NCBI GenBank assembly: GCA_964495075.1
Contig: CAZBUJ010000008.1
Span: forward strand, 1-64,000
Origin: JAFGJQ01 sp964495075
Lineage (GTDB): Bacteria > Planctomycetota > Phycisphaerae > UBA1845
Direction: 5' to 3'
DNA: 64,000 nucleotides
The notes below the pieces were generated by a model. That model saw nothing but the letters and a program-made list of their open reading frames with translations, searched no databases and had not been told where the DNA came from. Position numbers and translations under genes: made by a program. Of the stretch, positions 1-7,887 are shown in pieces (the first letter of the stretch is position 1; every line of letters starts with the position of its first letter).

Positions 1-135
1 ATGGCTTTCGCTGGGACGGGCTCGCCGGGATGGGCCAACTGGGATGGACTGGTTGGATCCGGCTGGGATGGCTCGAGCTGGTATGGACCCGTTGGGATGG
101 GTTGGGATGGGCCGGGGATGGGTCGCCGGGATGGG
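1..135. repeat. Degenerate G-rich GGGATGG repeat tract
   Basis: The motif TGGGATGG recurs about seven times at irregular 10-25 base spacing (for example near 28, 50, 66, 92, 103, 115 and 130), giving closely spaced G-triplets on the plus strand. The plus strand is open here from the window edge with a Gly/Trp-Asp-Gly pattern, but no known domain follows, so I treat it as non-coding repeat DNA. Bases 136-283 hold nothing I recognise. The tract may continue outside the window. Confidence 0.5.
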
Positions 136-283
136 ATGAGCGCGGCGCGGGGAGCCGCGCGGGACAGGGCGAGCGTCCTCCAGATCCCAGTCGCATGCAT
201 ATTGCACTGGAGGGGGAGGAAGCAACCAAGACTCGTGCGGGCGAGGTGATCGCCTCGTTCCCCTTCTTGCTCCTCCGTATTCA

Positions 284-318
284 GGACCCGCTATTGTACC
301 ACACACAATGGCGGGTCC
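284..318. terminator. Strong stem-loop downstream of the TPR/YggX-like gene
   Basis: Arms 284-297 and 305-318 pair over 14 bp (one G-T wobble) around a 7-base loop ACCACAC. The outer 8 bp, GGACCCGC/GCGGGTCC, are perfect. It lies 83 bases past the stop of the minus-strand gene ending at 401. No T-run follows on either strand, so terminator function is an inference; it could be an RNA-stabilising hairpin. Confidence 0.4.
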
Positions 319-400
319 GTGGTTGTTATAATCGGCAAACTCGACCTGCTTTATCGTTTCGTGATGGAATGCTTGCCGGGCCGAACCGACCGCGGTCTCG

Positions 401-1012
401 TTACGAAGCGGCGCATTCCTCGAGGTTGAGGAACTCGACCATGTGCTGGTCATAGACAGCCTGGTTCTGCTGATTCGACAGCCGGAGCCGCAGTTCGTTA
501 ATCACTTTCGTTCCCAGGCCGACCCACTCGTTCCAGCAATTGGCACAACTGTGCTCGTGGACGACTCGACCGAGCGGCCCCGAGAAAGGCACTTTCGCCA
601 TGCGGCCGGCGGCGGCCCCGCAGCGTCGGCACCGGAACAGCGCGTCGTCCATGGTTTCGGTCTGGCGTGGCACGGTCCGGGTGCTCGGGGTCGGCAGTGT
701 CTGACCGAGCGATTCGAGTAGCTTGCCCATCACGTCCCGGGGCAGGACATCCCCGCGATCGTCGGCGACTTTGAACCCGGCCCGAAGCACCGCGATCGCT
801 TCGTCGTTTCGGTCGAGGCGGCGTAGGGCGCCGCCCAACAACTGGTAGGCCTTGGATTGCTGCGGATTGAGTTCGATGGCGCGGCGAAGTGGTCCCACAG
901 CCTCATTGAAGCGGCGCGCTTCGGACAGTGCCTTGCCCAGGCTCAGGAGCCCCAACTCGTTGTCGGGGTCCGCTTCCACCATTCGTTGGAACCGCTCGAT
1001 CCGATCGTCCAT
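401..1012 (-). CDS. TPR protein with C-terminal YggX-like (Fe(2+)-trafficking) domain
   Basis: The 203-residue protein has two parts. Residues 1-95 are TPR-like helices with the PDNELGLLSLGKAL / PQQSKAYQLLGGAL / DEAIAVLRAGFKV pattern. Residues 125-203 carry a CxxC pair (CRRC), then HSCANCW, and an ending (WNEWVGLGTKVINELRL...DQHMVEFLN) that follows the YggX family pattern, a small protein linked to iron-sulfur protection from oxidative damage. Free-standing YggX is about 90 residues and lacks TPRs, so this is a fusion. The start is ATG at 1012. The next gene is divergent, 443 bases away, so it is probably monocistronic. The YggX assignment rests on my pattern recognition of the final 45 residues. 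Confidence 0.75.
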   Translation of the reverse strand: MDDRIERFQRMVEADPDNELGLLSLGKALSEARRFNEAVGPLRRAIELNPQQSKAYQLLGGALRRLDRNDEAIAVLRAGFKVADDRGDVLPRDVMGKLLESLGQTLPTPSTRTVPRQTETMDDALFRCRRCGAAAGRMAKVPFSGPLGRVVHEHSCANCWNEWVGLGTKVINELRLRLSNQQNQAVYDQHMVEFLNLEECAAS

Positions 1013-1455
1013 GGTCAGCTCGCGTGCTTCGCCCGGTCCCGGGCCCGCGGAGCCGCGTGGCCGGCCGGGTCTTGCCTTATCTGTAGGCCCATCCGCTCGG
1101 AATGTCCATGGCGGGCGGAGCCTGGTCCGTCATGTCCTCCGTTCCATGGTCGCGAGGGAGGATCGGACGGCGCGGGTGTGCATCGGTCACCATGACCGGC
1201 GAGCCCGCTATCCGCCTTGGTGATTTCGTCTTGTTCCGCGACGTCTTCACCGGTCCTCCGTCGCGACCGGGCGTTTTCTGGCTTCACGTATCCTGATGGC
1301 ACCGCTTCCGGCACTGCCTTGTTCGGGTATCCGTCGGCGTGGCGCGCCCCGCATCGTCCTGACCCCTTTTTACGTTACCGGTCCAAAGTCGAAGCCGCGA
1401 TTCTGGTAAGATGACCGGTGGATTCGACGTTCCTTACAACACAGGAGGTAACGGA
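1013..1455. other. Divergent intergenic region
   Basis: This 443-bp spacer separates the minus-strand TPR/YggX-like gene from the plus-strand M14 carboxypeptidase gene and must hold both promoters. I see no conserved domain in any frame and no strong hairpin. The only clear signal is the AGGAGG Shine-Dalgarno sequence at 1443-1448. Confidence 0.5.
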
Positions 1456-3762
1456 ATGCTCCGCGAGACACGGGCGAGCCTGAGGCCCTTGGGATGGGTC
1501 GCCAGCGTTCTTATTCTGGTTTGCATTGGGGCGCGGGCGTCCGCTGAGGTGGGCGACTATTCGGGACACAAGGTCATCCGCGTGTACGCGAGCAACTGGG
1601 ATGAGCTGGCTCGCGTGCGCGGGATGGCGAGACACCTTTACAGCGAGGCGGAAGGGCTCGGCAAGCGTGGCACGGACTACATCCTCCCGCCGGAGGCGAT
1701 GGCGGATCTGGACGCGCTCGGCGTCCGGTACGACGTGCTGATCGACGACCTCCAGCCGATGATCGACGCGGAGCGGAAGCGTATCGAAAGAGCCGCGCCC
1801 GTCGACGCCCGCGATGACGCGTGGTTTGAGGAGTACAAGACGTTCGCCCAGATCGTCGACAAGCTCGAGACGATGGCCGCCGACCGACCGGACCTCGTCA
1901 CCGTGTTCGAGATCGGCTCCACCGTCAACGGCAACACCATCTGGGCCCTGCGGATCACGGGCCCGGAAGGCAGCGACAAGCCGGGCGTCTTGTTCAACGG
2001 CACGCAGCATGCTCGCGAGTGGATCAGTCCGATGGTCAACATGTACCTCGCGGAGAAGCTGGTCTACGACTACGAGACCGACCCGGAGGTCCGCTGGCTG
2101 GTGGACCACGTGGACTTCTTCATCGTGCCCGTGGTGAATCCGGACGGCTACCTGCATACCTGGGAGCCGGGCGGTCGGATGTGGCGGAAGAATCGTCGCG
2201 CCATTCTGGGCAGTTCGTGCCTGGGGATCGACCTCAACCGGAACTGGGGCGGAACGGGCTGGGGCGGCGGCGGATCGAGCGGGGACCCGTGCGACGATCT
2301 GTACCGGGGTCCGACCGCGTTTTCCGAGCTGGAGACGCAGGCCCTCCGCGACCTGTTCACCGCGAATCCCCAGATCGTCTCCACGATCGACTATCACAGT
2401 TACTCGCAGCTGATCCTGTCGCCCTGGGGCTACACGAGCGAGCTGCCGGAGGATCATGAGACGTTCATGGACATCGGGCTGACGATGCAGGCGACGATCC
2501 AGGCGGTGCACGGTGAGTACTACGAGGCCGGCCCGATCTACAGCACGATCTACCCGGCGAGCGGCGGCAGCGTCGATTGGTGCTACGAGGACCAGGGTCT
2601 GTTTGCTTTCACGATCGAGCTTCGGCCGGACAGCCCTTTTCCGGGGTTCGAGCTGCCGGCCGAGGAGATCATCCCGACGTGTGAAGAGAACTATCCGGCA
2701 GCGATGTATCTGGCCCGGTGGTCGGCCACACCGGTTTTGATCGACTTCCCTGACGGGCAGCCGACCCGGCTGGAGCCGGGTACCCCGCAACCGCTGGTGG
2801 TCCAGGTCACGGAGATTCGGGCGGAGCTGGAACCGGACTCGCTTCGGCTGCATACGCGACTGGGGGTCGGGCCATTCCAGGCGCACCCGCTGACCTCGCT
2901 GGGCGACGACCGTTACGAGGCGATGCTGCCCGGCGTCGGCTGCGGCCGGACGCTCGAGTACTATATCTCCGCGGAAACGACGGACGGTGACCTCATCGTC
3001 GCGCCGGGGGACGGGCCGGCGAGCCCGTACGAAGTCACGGCCAGCCCGTTGACGATCCTGCTCGACGAGCCCATGGACGCGGACCCCGGGTGGCAGACGG
3101 AAGCCGACTGGGCGTGGGGGCAGCCCACAGGCGGCGGCGGCGAGTATGGCGGTCCCGACCCGACGTCCGGGTTCACCGGCAACAATGTCTACGGCTACAA
3201 CCTGTACGGTGACTACGACAACCTGATGCCCGAGCGTCACCTGACCACCGGGGCCATCGACTGCTCGAATGCCACCGGGGTGACGCTTTCGTTCCAGCGC
3301 TGGCTGGGCGTGGAACAGGCACAGTACGACCACGCGTACGTGCGGGTGAGCAACAACGGCACCACGTGGCACACCGTGTGGGAGAACACGAGCACTCTTT
3401 ACGACGGTGCCTGGGTGGCCCAGGAGTTCGACATCTCCGCCTACGCGGACAACGAACCGGCAGTCTACCTCCGGTGGACGATGGGGACGACAGACACGGC
3501 GTGGCGGTTCTGCGGCTGGAACATCGATGATGTCGAGGTATGGGCGATCGACCCGGCCGGGTGTCCCTTCGTTCCGGGCGACGGCAACGGTGACGGGGTG
3601 ATCGACCTGGCCGACATGGTGCTGTTCACGGCGTGCCTCGGCGGTCCGGACGGTTCGATTCCGGGCGAGTGCGAGGCCACGCCGGGGGCGTTTGATTTTG
3701 ACGAGGACGGCGACGTGGATATGCTTGACTTCGCCGGTTTCCAGGAGGCATACGAAGGGTAG
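1456..3762 (+). CDS. Secreted M14-family zinc carboxypeptidase with dockerin-like tail
   Basis: This 768-residue exoprotein probably cleaves C-terminal residues from peptides outside the cytoplasmic membrane. ATG 1456 is chosen because AGGAGG (1443-1448) sits 7 bases upstream and a signal peptide follows (basic start, hydrophobic core, ARASA). Zinc ligands are H185 and E188 in QHARE and H314 in DYHSYSQ. The catalytic glutamate is E388 in FTIELRP. NPDGY and DLNRNWG are also typical of M14. Residues about 540-690 form a beta-rich module with the pattern of MAM/P-type appendages. The last 65 residues contain two Ca-loop-like repeats (GDGNGDGVIDLADM; DFDEDGDVDMLDF) as in planctomycete dockerin-like tails. 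The neighbours are remnants, so no operon is evident. Confidence 0.88.
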   Translation: MLRETRASLRPLGWVASVLILVCIGARASAEVGDYSGHKVIRVYASNWDELARVRGMARHLYSEAEGLGKRGTDYILPPEAMADLDALGVRYDVLIDDLQPMIDAERKRIERAAPVDARDDAWFEEYKTFAQIVDKLETMAADRPDLVTVFEIGSTVNGNTIWALRITGPEGSDKPGVLFNGTQHAREWISPMVNMYLAEKLVYDYETDPEVRWLVDHVDFFIVPVVNPDGYLHTWEPGGRMWRKNRRAILGSSCLGIDLNRNWGGTGWGGGGSSGDPCDDLYRGPTAFSELETQALRDLFTANPQIVSTIDYHSYSQLILSPWGYTSELPEDHETFMDIGLTMQATIQAVHGEYYEAGPIYSTIYPASGGSVDWCYEDQGLFAFTIELRPDSPFPGFELPAEEIIPTCEENYPAAMYLARWSATPVLIDFPDGQPTRLEPGTPQPLVVQVTEIRAELEPDSLRLHTRLGVGPFQAHPLTSLGDDRYEAMLPGVGCGRTLEYYISAETTDGDLIVAPGDGPASPYEVTASPLTILLDEPMDADPGWQTEADWAWGQPTGGGGEYGGPDPTSGFTGNNVYGYNLYGDYDNLMPERHLTTGAIDCSNATGVTLSFQRWLGVEQAQYDHAYVRVSNNGTTWHTVWENTSTLYDGAWVAQEFDISAYADNEPAVYLRWTMGTTDTAWRFCGWNIDDVEVWAIDPAGCPFVPGDGNGDGVIDLADMVLFTACLGGPDGSIPGECEATPGAFDFDEDGDVDMLDFAGFQEAYEG

Positions 3763-3953
3763 TTTCCAACTGCCAATTGCTGATCACTGACGAGTCCTGG
3801 CTTGTGATGGGGGACGCGCTGGGGGCGGGCGACGGCGCGGGCCGGGGGGAACAGCAACCAGCGAATACCATAGCGAGCAGCGGGATGCTATTGCGTTTCG
3901 TTGCTCGTTGTTATTGGCGGGCATGCATGGCGGCGGGCGCGGCGGGAGCGGCT
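3763..3953. other. Intergenic spacer before the gene-remnant zone
   Basis: Nothing recognisable is encoded here. It joins the end of the carboxypeptidase gene to a stretch (3954-4600) with two decayed genes. Confidence 0.5.
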
Positions 3954-4192
3954 GTCCATGATGTGCTTTGGGGCGCTGTACGATTCGGGCTGTCCGTTCA
4001 TGCCGCAGAACACGACGGGGACGTCCGTGCCGACCAGCGGCAGCATCAGTGTCTTATGGCGGCTTTGTGGTCGGGTGTGACCACGACGTCCGGTTTCGCG
4101 GCCCGGACGTGGTCCAGTGCGAACTGCCCGCGGGCGGCGATTTCTTCCAGCTTCGTGTAGGTCGTCTTCGTGTCCGTGTGGAACATGAGAAC
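3954..4192 (-). pseudogene. Remnant of an ABC substrate-binding protein (PF04392-like)
   Basis: Two minus-strand frames together give the signature of this family. Frame one (4192 down to 4046) reads LMFHTDTKTTYTKLEE ... KPDVVVTPDHKA, matching the family's DTK...SEE...KPDVVIxxDDNA block. It then stops. Frame two (about 4051 down to 3954) continues with LPLVGTDVPVVFCGMNGQPE, matching the family's DIPVVFCGVN block. One frameshift near 4046-4052 separates them, and neither the signal-peptide half nor the C-terminal half is present. This is a decayed internal fragment of about 80 codons from a protein that is normally over 300 residues. Confidence 0.6.
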
Positions 4193-4278
4193 TTGACCCG
4201 GCTGCGCGGCCAGCGATACCATGGCCGGCGGTGTGCCCTCGTGGATGTGGAGGGACCCGCCCGTATCCGCCGAGATCG

Positions 4279-4600
4279 CTGCACCCCGTGTGCGTCGAGG
4301 CGGCGGCGGCGTGGGTGACCGGCAGCAAGACCGTTCGGTCGACGTTGTCCTACCTGTTGGCGGCGCTGAGCTACCTGCGGTTTGACGATTCGGGTCGGTG
4401 GCGATGGTGCGCGGTGGGGGCCTTCGCCGCACGAGTTGCGTTGGCGGCTGGCGCCGGCGGCGGTCGGGGCGTTGGCGGCGGTGTTACCGGTATTGCGGCG
4501 GCGCGGTCGGAACGGGCGCGGGCCGATCGCGGCGGTGGCGTTCTACGCAGTAACGATCTTCCCGGCCCTGGGATTCGTCGATAATCGTGCAATACGGTTC
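4279..4600 (+). pseudogene. Remnant of a TMTC/O-mannosyltransferase-like TPR membrane protein
   Basis: From 4279 one frame reads LHPVCVEAAAAWVTGSKTV followed by a hydrophobic YLLAALSYLRF segment. This resembles the HPVxVESVAWITERKNxLS...YLLALLxYLRF block of bacterial TMTC-like proteins. From about 4439 a second frame gives RRRGRNGRGPIAAVAFYAV then TIFPALGFVD, matching the block that normally lies some 150 residues later in the same family. An internal deletion and a frameshift therefore join two conserved pieces. The TPR tail is gone. It abuts, in opposite orientation, the ABC-binding-protein remnant. Confidence 0.55.
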
Positions 4601-4689
4601 CGTCGAGTCGGCCGATGCGATAGGCTGGCGCCGCGACCGGGTCAGGCGGTGTGCCGATCACGACCGCGTTGCTGACACAAGGACTACGG

Positions 4690-5439
4690 ATGAATCGGTG
4701 GGCTATCACGTTTGACATCGAGTGGGCACCCGAGTGGATCATTGCCGCCTGTCGTGAGGCGTGCGATCGCCTCGGGGTGACCGCCACGTTCTTCGCCACC
4801 CACGACAGCGCAGAAACGCGACGCCTGATCGCCGAGCCGCAGTGGGAGGTGGGGATCCACCCGAATTTCCTGGCCGGCTCGTCGCATGGCGCCGACCCGC
4901 ATGCGGTCTTGGACTTCGGTATGACGTTGGTCCCCGCGGCCACTGTGGTCCGCACACACGCGCTGGTTCAATCGACGCGTTTGTTCAATCTCATGGCCGA
5001 CCACTATCCGCAGATCCGCACCGACGTGTCCCTACTGCTGCCCGAGCACACCCACCTGCGACCGTTCAAACAGTATTTCGGTGCGTCGCGGCGACCGATC
5101 GTCCGCGTACCGTGTTATTGGGAGGACGATCTTCACGCGGGTCGGCCGGACTGCCGGTGGGACACCCGGTTTCCGGAGGGGCCCGGCCTGCGGGTGCTCA
5201 ACTTCCATCCGGTGCTTCTCGCCCTCAACATCTTCACGATCGACGCCTACTACGATCTCAAACGGGCCCTGGGGCAGCGCCGCATGCACGAGGCAACGCC
5301 GGAAGATGTTCAGACCTTTGCCAGCGATCGGTTCGGCGACCGCGACTACTTTGAGCAGCTCGTCACCGACGTAGGGCCCGAGAACTTTCGGACGATCTCC
5401 GCCATCGTCGACGAATGGGAAAGCGAACCAAACCTGTAG
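4690..5439 (+). CDS. Polysaccharide deacetylase-like (NodB-fold) protein
   Basis: The 249-residue cytosolic protein has no signal peptide. It starts WAITFDIEWAPEW, where NodB-fold deacetylases have a TFDDG-type metal site, continues with the TATFFAT strand, and has GIHPN at about residues 57-61, like the family's HP/HxN motif. Later RVLNFHPV gives a further histidine. ATG 4690 is preceded by AAGGA six bases upstream; the 13 upstream in-frame codons have no such site. It resembles the WbmS-like branch found in polysaccharide clusters. It sits alone between gene remnants and a convergent gene, so its substrate cannot be inferred from context. Confidence 0.6.
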   Translation: MNRWAITFDIEWAPEWIIAACREACDRLGVTATFFATHDSAETRRLIAEPQWEVGIHPNFLAGSSHGADPHAVLDFGMTLVPAATVVRTHALVQSTRLFNLMADHYPQIRTDVSLLLPEHTHLRPFKQYFGASRRPIVRVPCYWEDDLHAGRPDCRWDTRFPEGPGLRVLNFHPVLLALNIFTIDAYYDLKRALGQRRMHEATPEDVQTFASDRFGDRDYFEQLVTDVGPENFRTISAIVDEWESEPNL

Positions 5440-5615
5440 CCCCGTCGGTCCGATCGCCCACCGGCGTGGGATGCCATGTCCGAGCGAATCGCGAACATAC
5501 GAAGTCGGACGGTTCGTCGTCGGCGGGTGACGCGTACCGCGCGGAGCGGGCCGGATCGCCCGGGATGGACGAGCCGGCCCGCGGTGCTAGTCGAATTCGT
5601 TGTTCCTGGCTCCGG

Positions 5616-6673
5616 TTACGAGGCGGCGACCGTCGCTGCGGCCGTGACGATCACGCGGATCTTCTCGTACGCAACGGACACGCGCTCGCTGGCCGACGGC
5701 TGCGACTGGTTGGTCGACGCCAACGAGGCGGTGTTCCCCTCGTGGCCGCACGACTTCGAGCAGCCACTCTTGCCGGCCGACGCGACCTTGGCGCTCTTCT
5801 CACCACCGCACGGCTTGGAGCNNNNNNNNNNNNNNNNNNNNNNNNNNNNNNNNNNNNNNNNNNNNNNNNNNNNNNNNNNNNNNNNNNNNNNNNNNNNNNN
5901 NNNNNNNNNNNNNNNNNNNNNCTCTTCTCACCACCGCACGGCTTGGAGCAGCCACTCTTGCCGGCCGACGCGACCTCGGCGCTCTTCTCACCACCGCACG
6001 GCTTGGAGCAGCCACTCTTGCCGGCCGACGCGACCTTGGCGCTCTTTTCACTGCCGCACGACTTGGAGCAACCGCTCTTGCCGGCCGACGCGACCTCGGC
6101 GCTCTTCTCACCGCCGCACGACTTGGAGCAACCGCTCTTCCCACTTCGCGACATCTGGGCTACCGCGTCGGCCACGACGCTGGCAGCGCGATTGGCCTTC
6201 TCTTCACTGTCAAACGTGAAGCCGGCGACGGTGTAACGCACCTTCCCGCCGTTCTTCTCCGCGGCCTGGGACGCCGCCATCGGGCACCGATAGCACTGTT
6301 CGCCGGCCTGGTACTGCACCTGCATCAGGTGGGCGGCTTCAGCCTCGAGCAACGACGCGAGTCGGGCGTGGGCCTCGGCCTCGGTCGCAAACGTCTCATC
6401 GCCAACGCGGTATTGAATCGGCGTCTTCTCCTGCTCGGCCCGGGCGGCGGCCTCCTTAGGACAACACGTGGTCGCATCGCCGACCTGGTACCGCACGCGT
6501 GGCATGGTTTCCATCAGCTTGGCCAGCACCGCCTGCGACGCGATGTCGTCCGCCGGCGACTTCGCCACTTGCTGCGAGGCCCCGCACCCGGGTTTGCACC
6601 CCGGTCCGGCGAACGCCGAGGAGACGGAGATCAGGCACACCAACGCGACGGCGACAATCATTCCCTTTTTCAT
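5616..6673 (-). CDS. Secreted cysteine-rich tandem-repeat protein (interrupted by assembly gap)
   Basis: It starts at ATG 6673 (CAGGAG upstream, 8-base spacing) with a signal peptide (MKKGMIVAVALVCLISVSSAFA). Residues about 25-165 hold four related segments headed YQVGD, YRVGD, YQAGE and YTVAG; the first and third carry Cys pairs (CCPKEA; CYRCPMAA). A tandem array follows of a 20-residue unit, GKSGCSKxCGGEKSAxVASA, each with a CxxxC pair. Translated across the 100-N gap it breaks frame. Beyond the gap the repeat resumes in another frame and ends ...VIVTAAATVAAS at a TAA at 5616-5618, so the break comes from the placeholder gap length. Metal or thiol binding is likely from composition, but the function is unknown and I recognise no named family. 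Confidence 0.75.
5731..6140 (-). repeat. 60-bp tandem repeat encoding CxxxC units
   Basis: Unit starts (GCGCTCTTCT on the plus strand) are visible at 5791, 5979, 6039 and 6099, with partial units at both sides of the N-run and a divergent terminal unit at 5731. Copies differ by few bases, mostly silent or Lys/Glu and Ser/Pro changes, indicating recent expansion or homogenisation. Confidence 0.9.
5822..5921. other. Assembly gap of 100 Ns
   Basis: Exactly 100 Ns lie inside the 60-bp tandem array. The flanking repeat phases (5791 and 5919) are 128 bases apart, not a multiple of 60. The true gap should therefore be 92 bases or 92 plus a multiple of 60. The same correction of 8 bases restores the reading frame of the enclosing gene. 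Confidence 0.95.
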
Positions 6674-7067
6674 GGTTCGGTACTCCTGAAACGGTATTTG
6701 TTCGGTGAAGTTGGCTCCGGCCAGCCCAATACGAGAGACTCACGTGCCCGACCCCCCCGGGCCCGGCGTCGAGATAGACCTATTCTAGTCCAGAATACGA
6801 TGATCGTCTCACCCAGTTCGTGTCAGAAGTTGTTTTGGGTGACGCGGAATGCCCACCGGTTCAGCGACACGCGACCCGGCGCCGCCATGCCAAGACAGTC
6901 GTCCGGAACTGGTGCGGCGCACGGTCGGCGTTCGGTCGCTCGGTCCGCGTGGGCACGTTCGCGATCGCAAGGAGTGCCACACGGAACCCAATGATCGTCG
7001 GCAGGTAGGACACGCTACTCACGAAAGGATGATGTCCCGCCGTAACGCCGGTGCCGATGGCGCGGGG
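6674..7067. promoter_or_regulatory. Intergenic region with dyad upstream of the cysteine-rich gene
   Basis: This spacer lies upstream of the cysteine-rich gene and downstream of uppS. A dyad TATTCT-N5-AGAATA lies at 6781-6797, about 110 bases before the cysteine-rich start, and could be an operator or promoter element. The Shine-Dalgarno AGGAG is at about 6682-6686. No further gene is supported. Confidence 0.35.
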
Positions 7068-7865
7068 TCACACTCGACAATCGTCGCGCTTCGACGAGCG
7101 GTGGGGGCCGCCCACGTTACCGAAGCGGCGTTCACGGCGGGCATAGGTCTTGATCGCCTCGAACAGGTGGTCACGGCGGAAGTCAGGCCACAGGACGTCG
7201 GTGACGTACAGTTCGGCGTAACTGATCTGCCACAGCAGGAAGTTGCTGATCCGGTACTCGGACGAGGTGCGGATCAGGAGGTCGGGATCCGGAAGATCCG
7301 ACGTGTAGAGCGCGTCCGAGACGGTCCTCTCATCGATGCTCTCGATGGCCAACTCGTCATCGCGGACCCTTCGGGCGATTGCCTTGATGGCGTCCACGAT
7401 CTCGCCGCGCGATCCGTAGTTCAGCGCCAGCGCGACCTGCAGCCCGGCGTTGCCTGCGGTGAGCGAGGTTGTCTGGTCAAGTTCGCGCAGCACCTCGTCG
7501 GGCAGCTCTTCGCGGCGCCCGATGTGCCGCAGGCGCACGTCGTTCTCCATCAGCTCGTCGCGCTCGGCAATGAGGTAGTGTCGGCACATCTGCATGAGGA
7601 AATCGATTTCCTGCTTGGGTCGCTTCCAGTTCTCCGCGCTGAAGCTGAACAGCGTGAGGGCCTGGAGCTTGAGGCGGGCACAGGTCGTCACGGTCTCCCG
7701 CACCGATTCCACGCCTTGTTCGTGGCCGCGGACGCGCGGCAGGCCCCTCTGGCGTGCCCACCGGCCGTTGCCATCCATGATGATGGCCACGTGGCGCGGC
7801 AGTTGCCCGGGTTCGAGCCCGAGGGTCTCACGGGTGTCGTAGGGTTCGCGTGACTTCGCCGTCAT
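7068..7865 (-). CDS. uppS: Isoprenyl transferase (undecaprenyl diphosphate synthase family)
   Basis: The 265-residue enzyme extends a prenyl diphosphate with isopentenyl diphosphate in cis to make the polyprenyl carrier for cell-wall and surface-polysaccharide synthesis. The diagnostic N-terminal block IIMDGNGRWARQRG supplies the catalytic Asp and diphosphate-binding residues; TLFSFSAENWKRP and RISNFLLWQISYAELY are the other conserved blocks. ATG 7865 places the IIMDGNGRW block about 27 residues in, as usual. The start is 22 bases from the stop of purA, so the two are likely cotranscribed. The length is normal. Confidence 0.93.
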   Translation of the reverse strand: MTAKSREPYDTRETLGLEPGQLPRHVAIIMDGNGRWARQRGLPRVRGHEQGVESVRETVTTCARLKLQALTLFSFSAENWKRPKQEIDFLMQMCRHYLIAERDELMENDVRLRHIGRREELPDEVLRELDQTTSLTAGNAGLQVALALNYGSRGEIVDAIKAIARRVRDDELAIESIDERTVSDALYTSDLPDPDLLIRTSSEYRISNFLLWQISYAELYVTDVLWPDFRRDHLFEAIKTYARRERRFGNVGGPHRSSKRDDCRV

Positions 7866-7887
7866 CGGTCTGTTCGACTCCCCAACG

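Noticed and set aside
1..249. Open reading frame with Gly-Trp-Asp-Gly repeats on the plus strand
   Set aside because: It is produced by the GGGATGG repeat, has no ribosome-binding site or recognisable domain, and loses its pattern after base 135.
327..332. TATAAT hexamer on the plus strand near 327-332
   Set aside because: No -35 element at the right distance and the downstream sequence is antisense to a confident gene.
5731..6140. Possible CRISPR array from regularly spaced repeats
   Set aside because: The repeats are contiguous 60-bp units without unique spacers and lie in frame inside a coding gene.
6880..7067. Minus-strand segment reading YLPTIIGFRVALLAI downstream of uppS, reminiscent of the C-terminus of formylglycine-generating-enzyme-like proteins
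   Set aside because: Only about 15 residues resemble the motif, no start or other conserved block is present, and chance in GC-rich sequence is possible.
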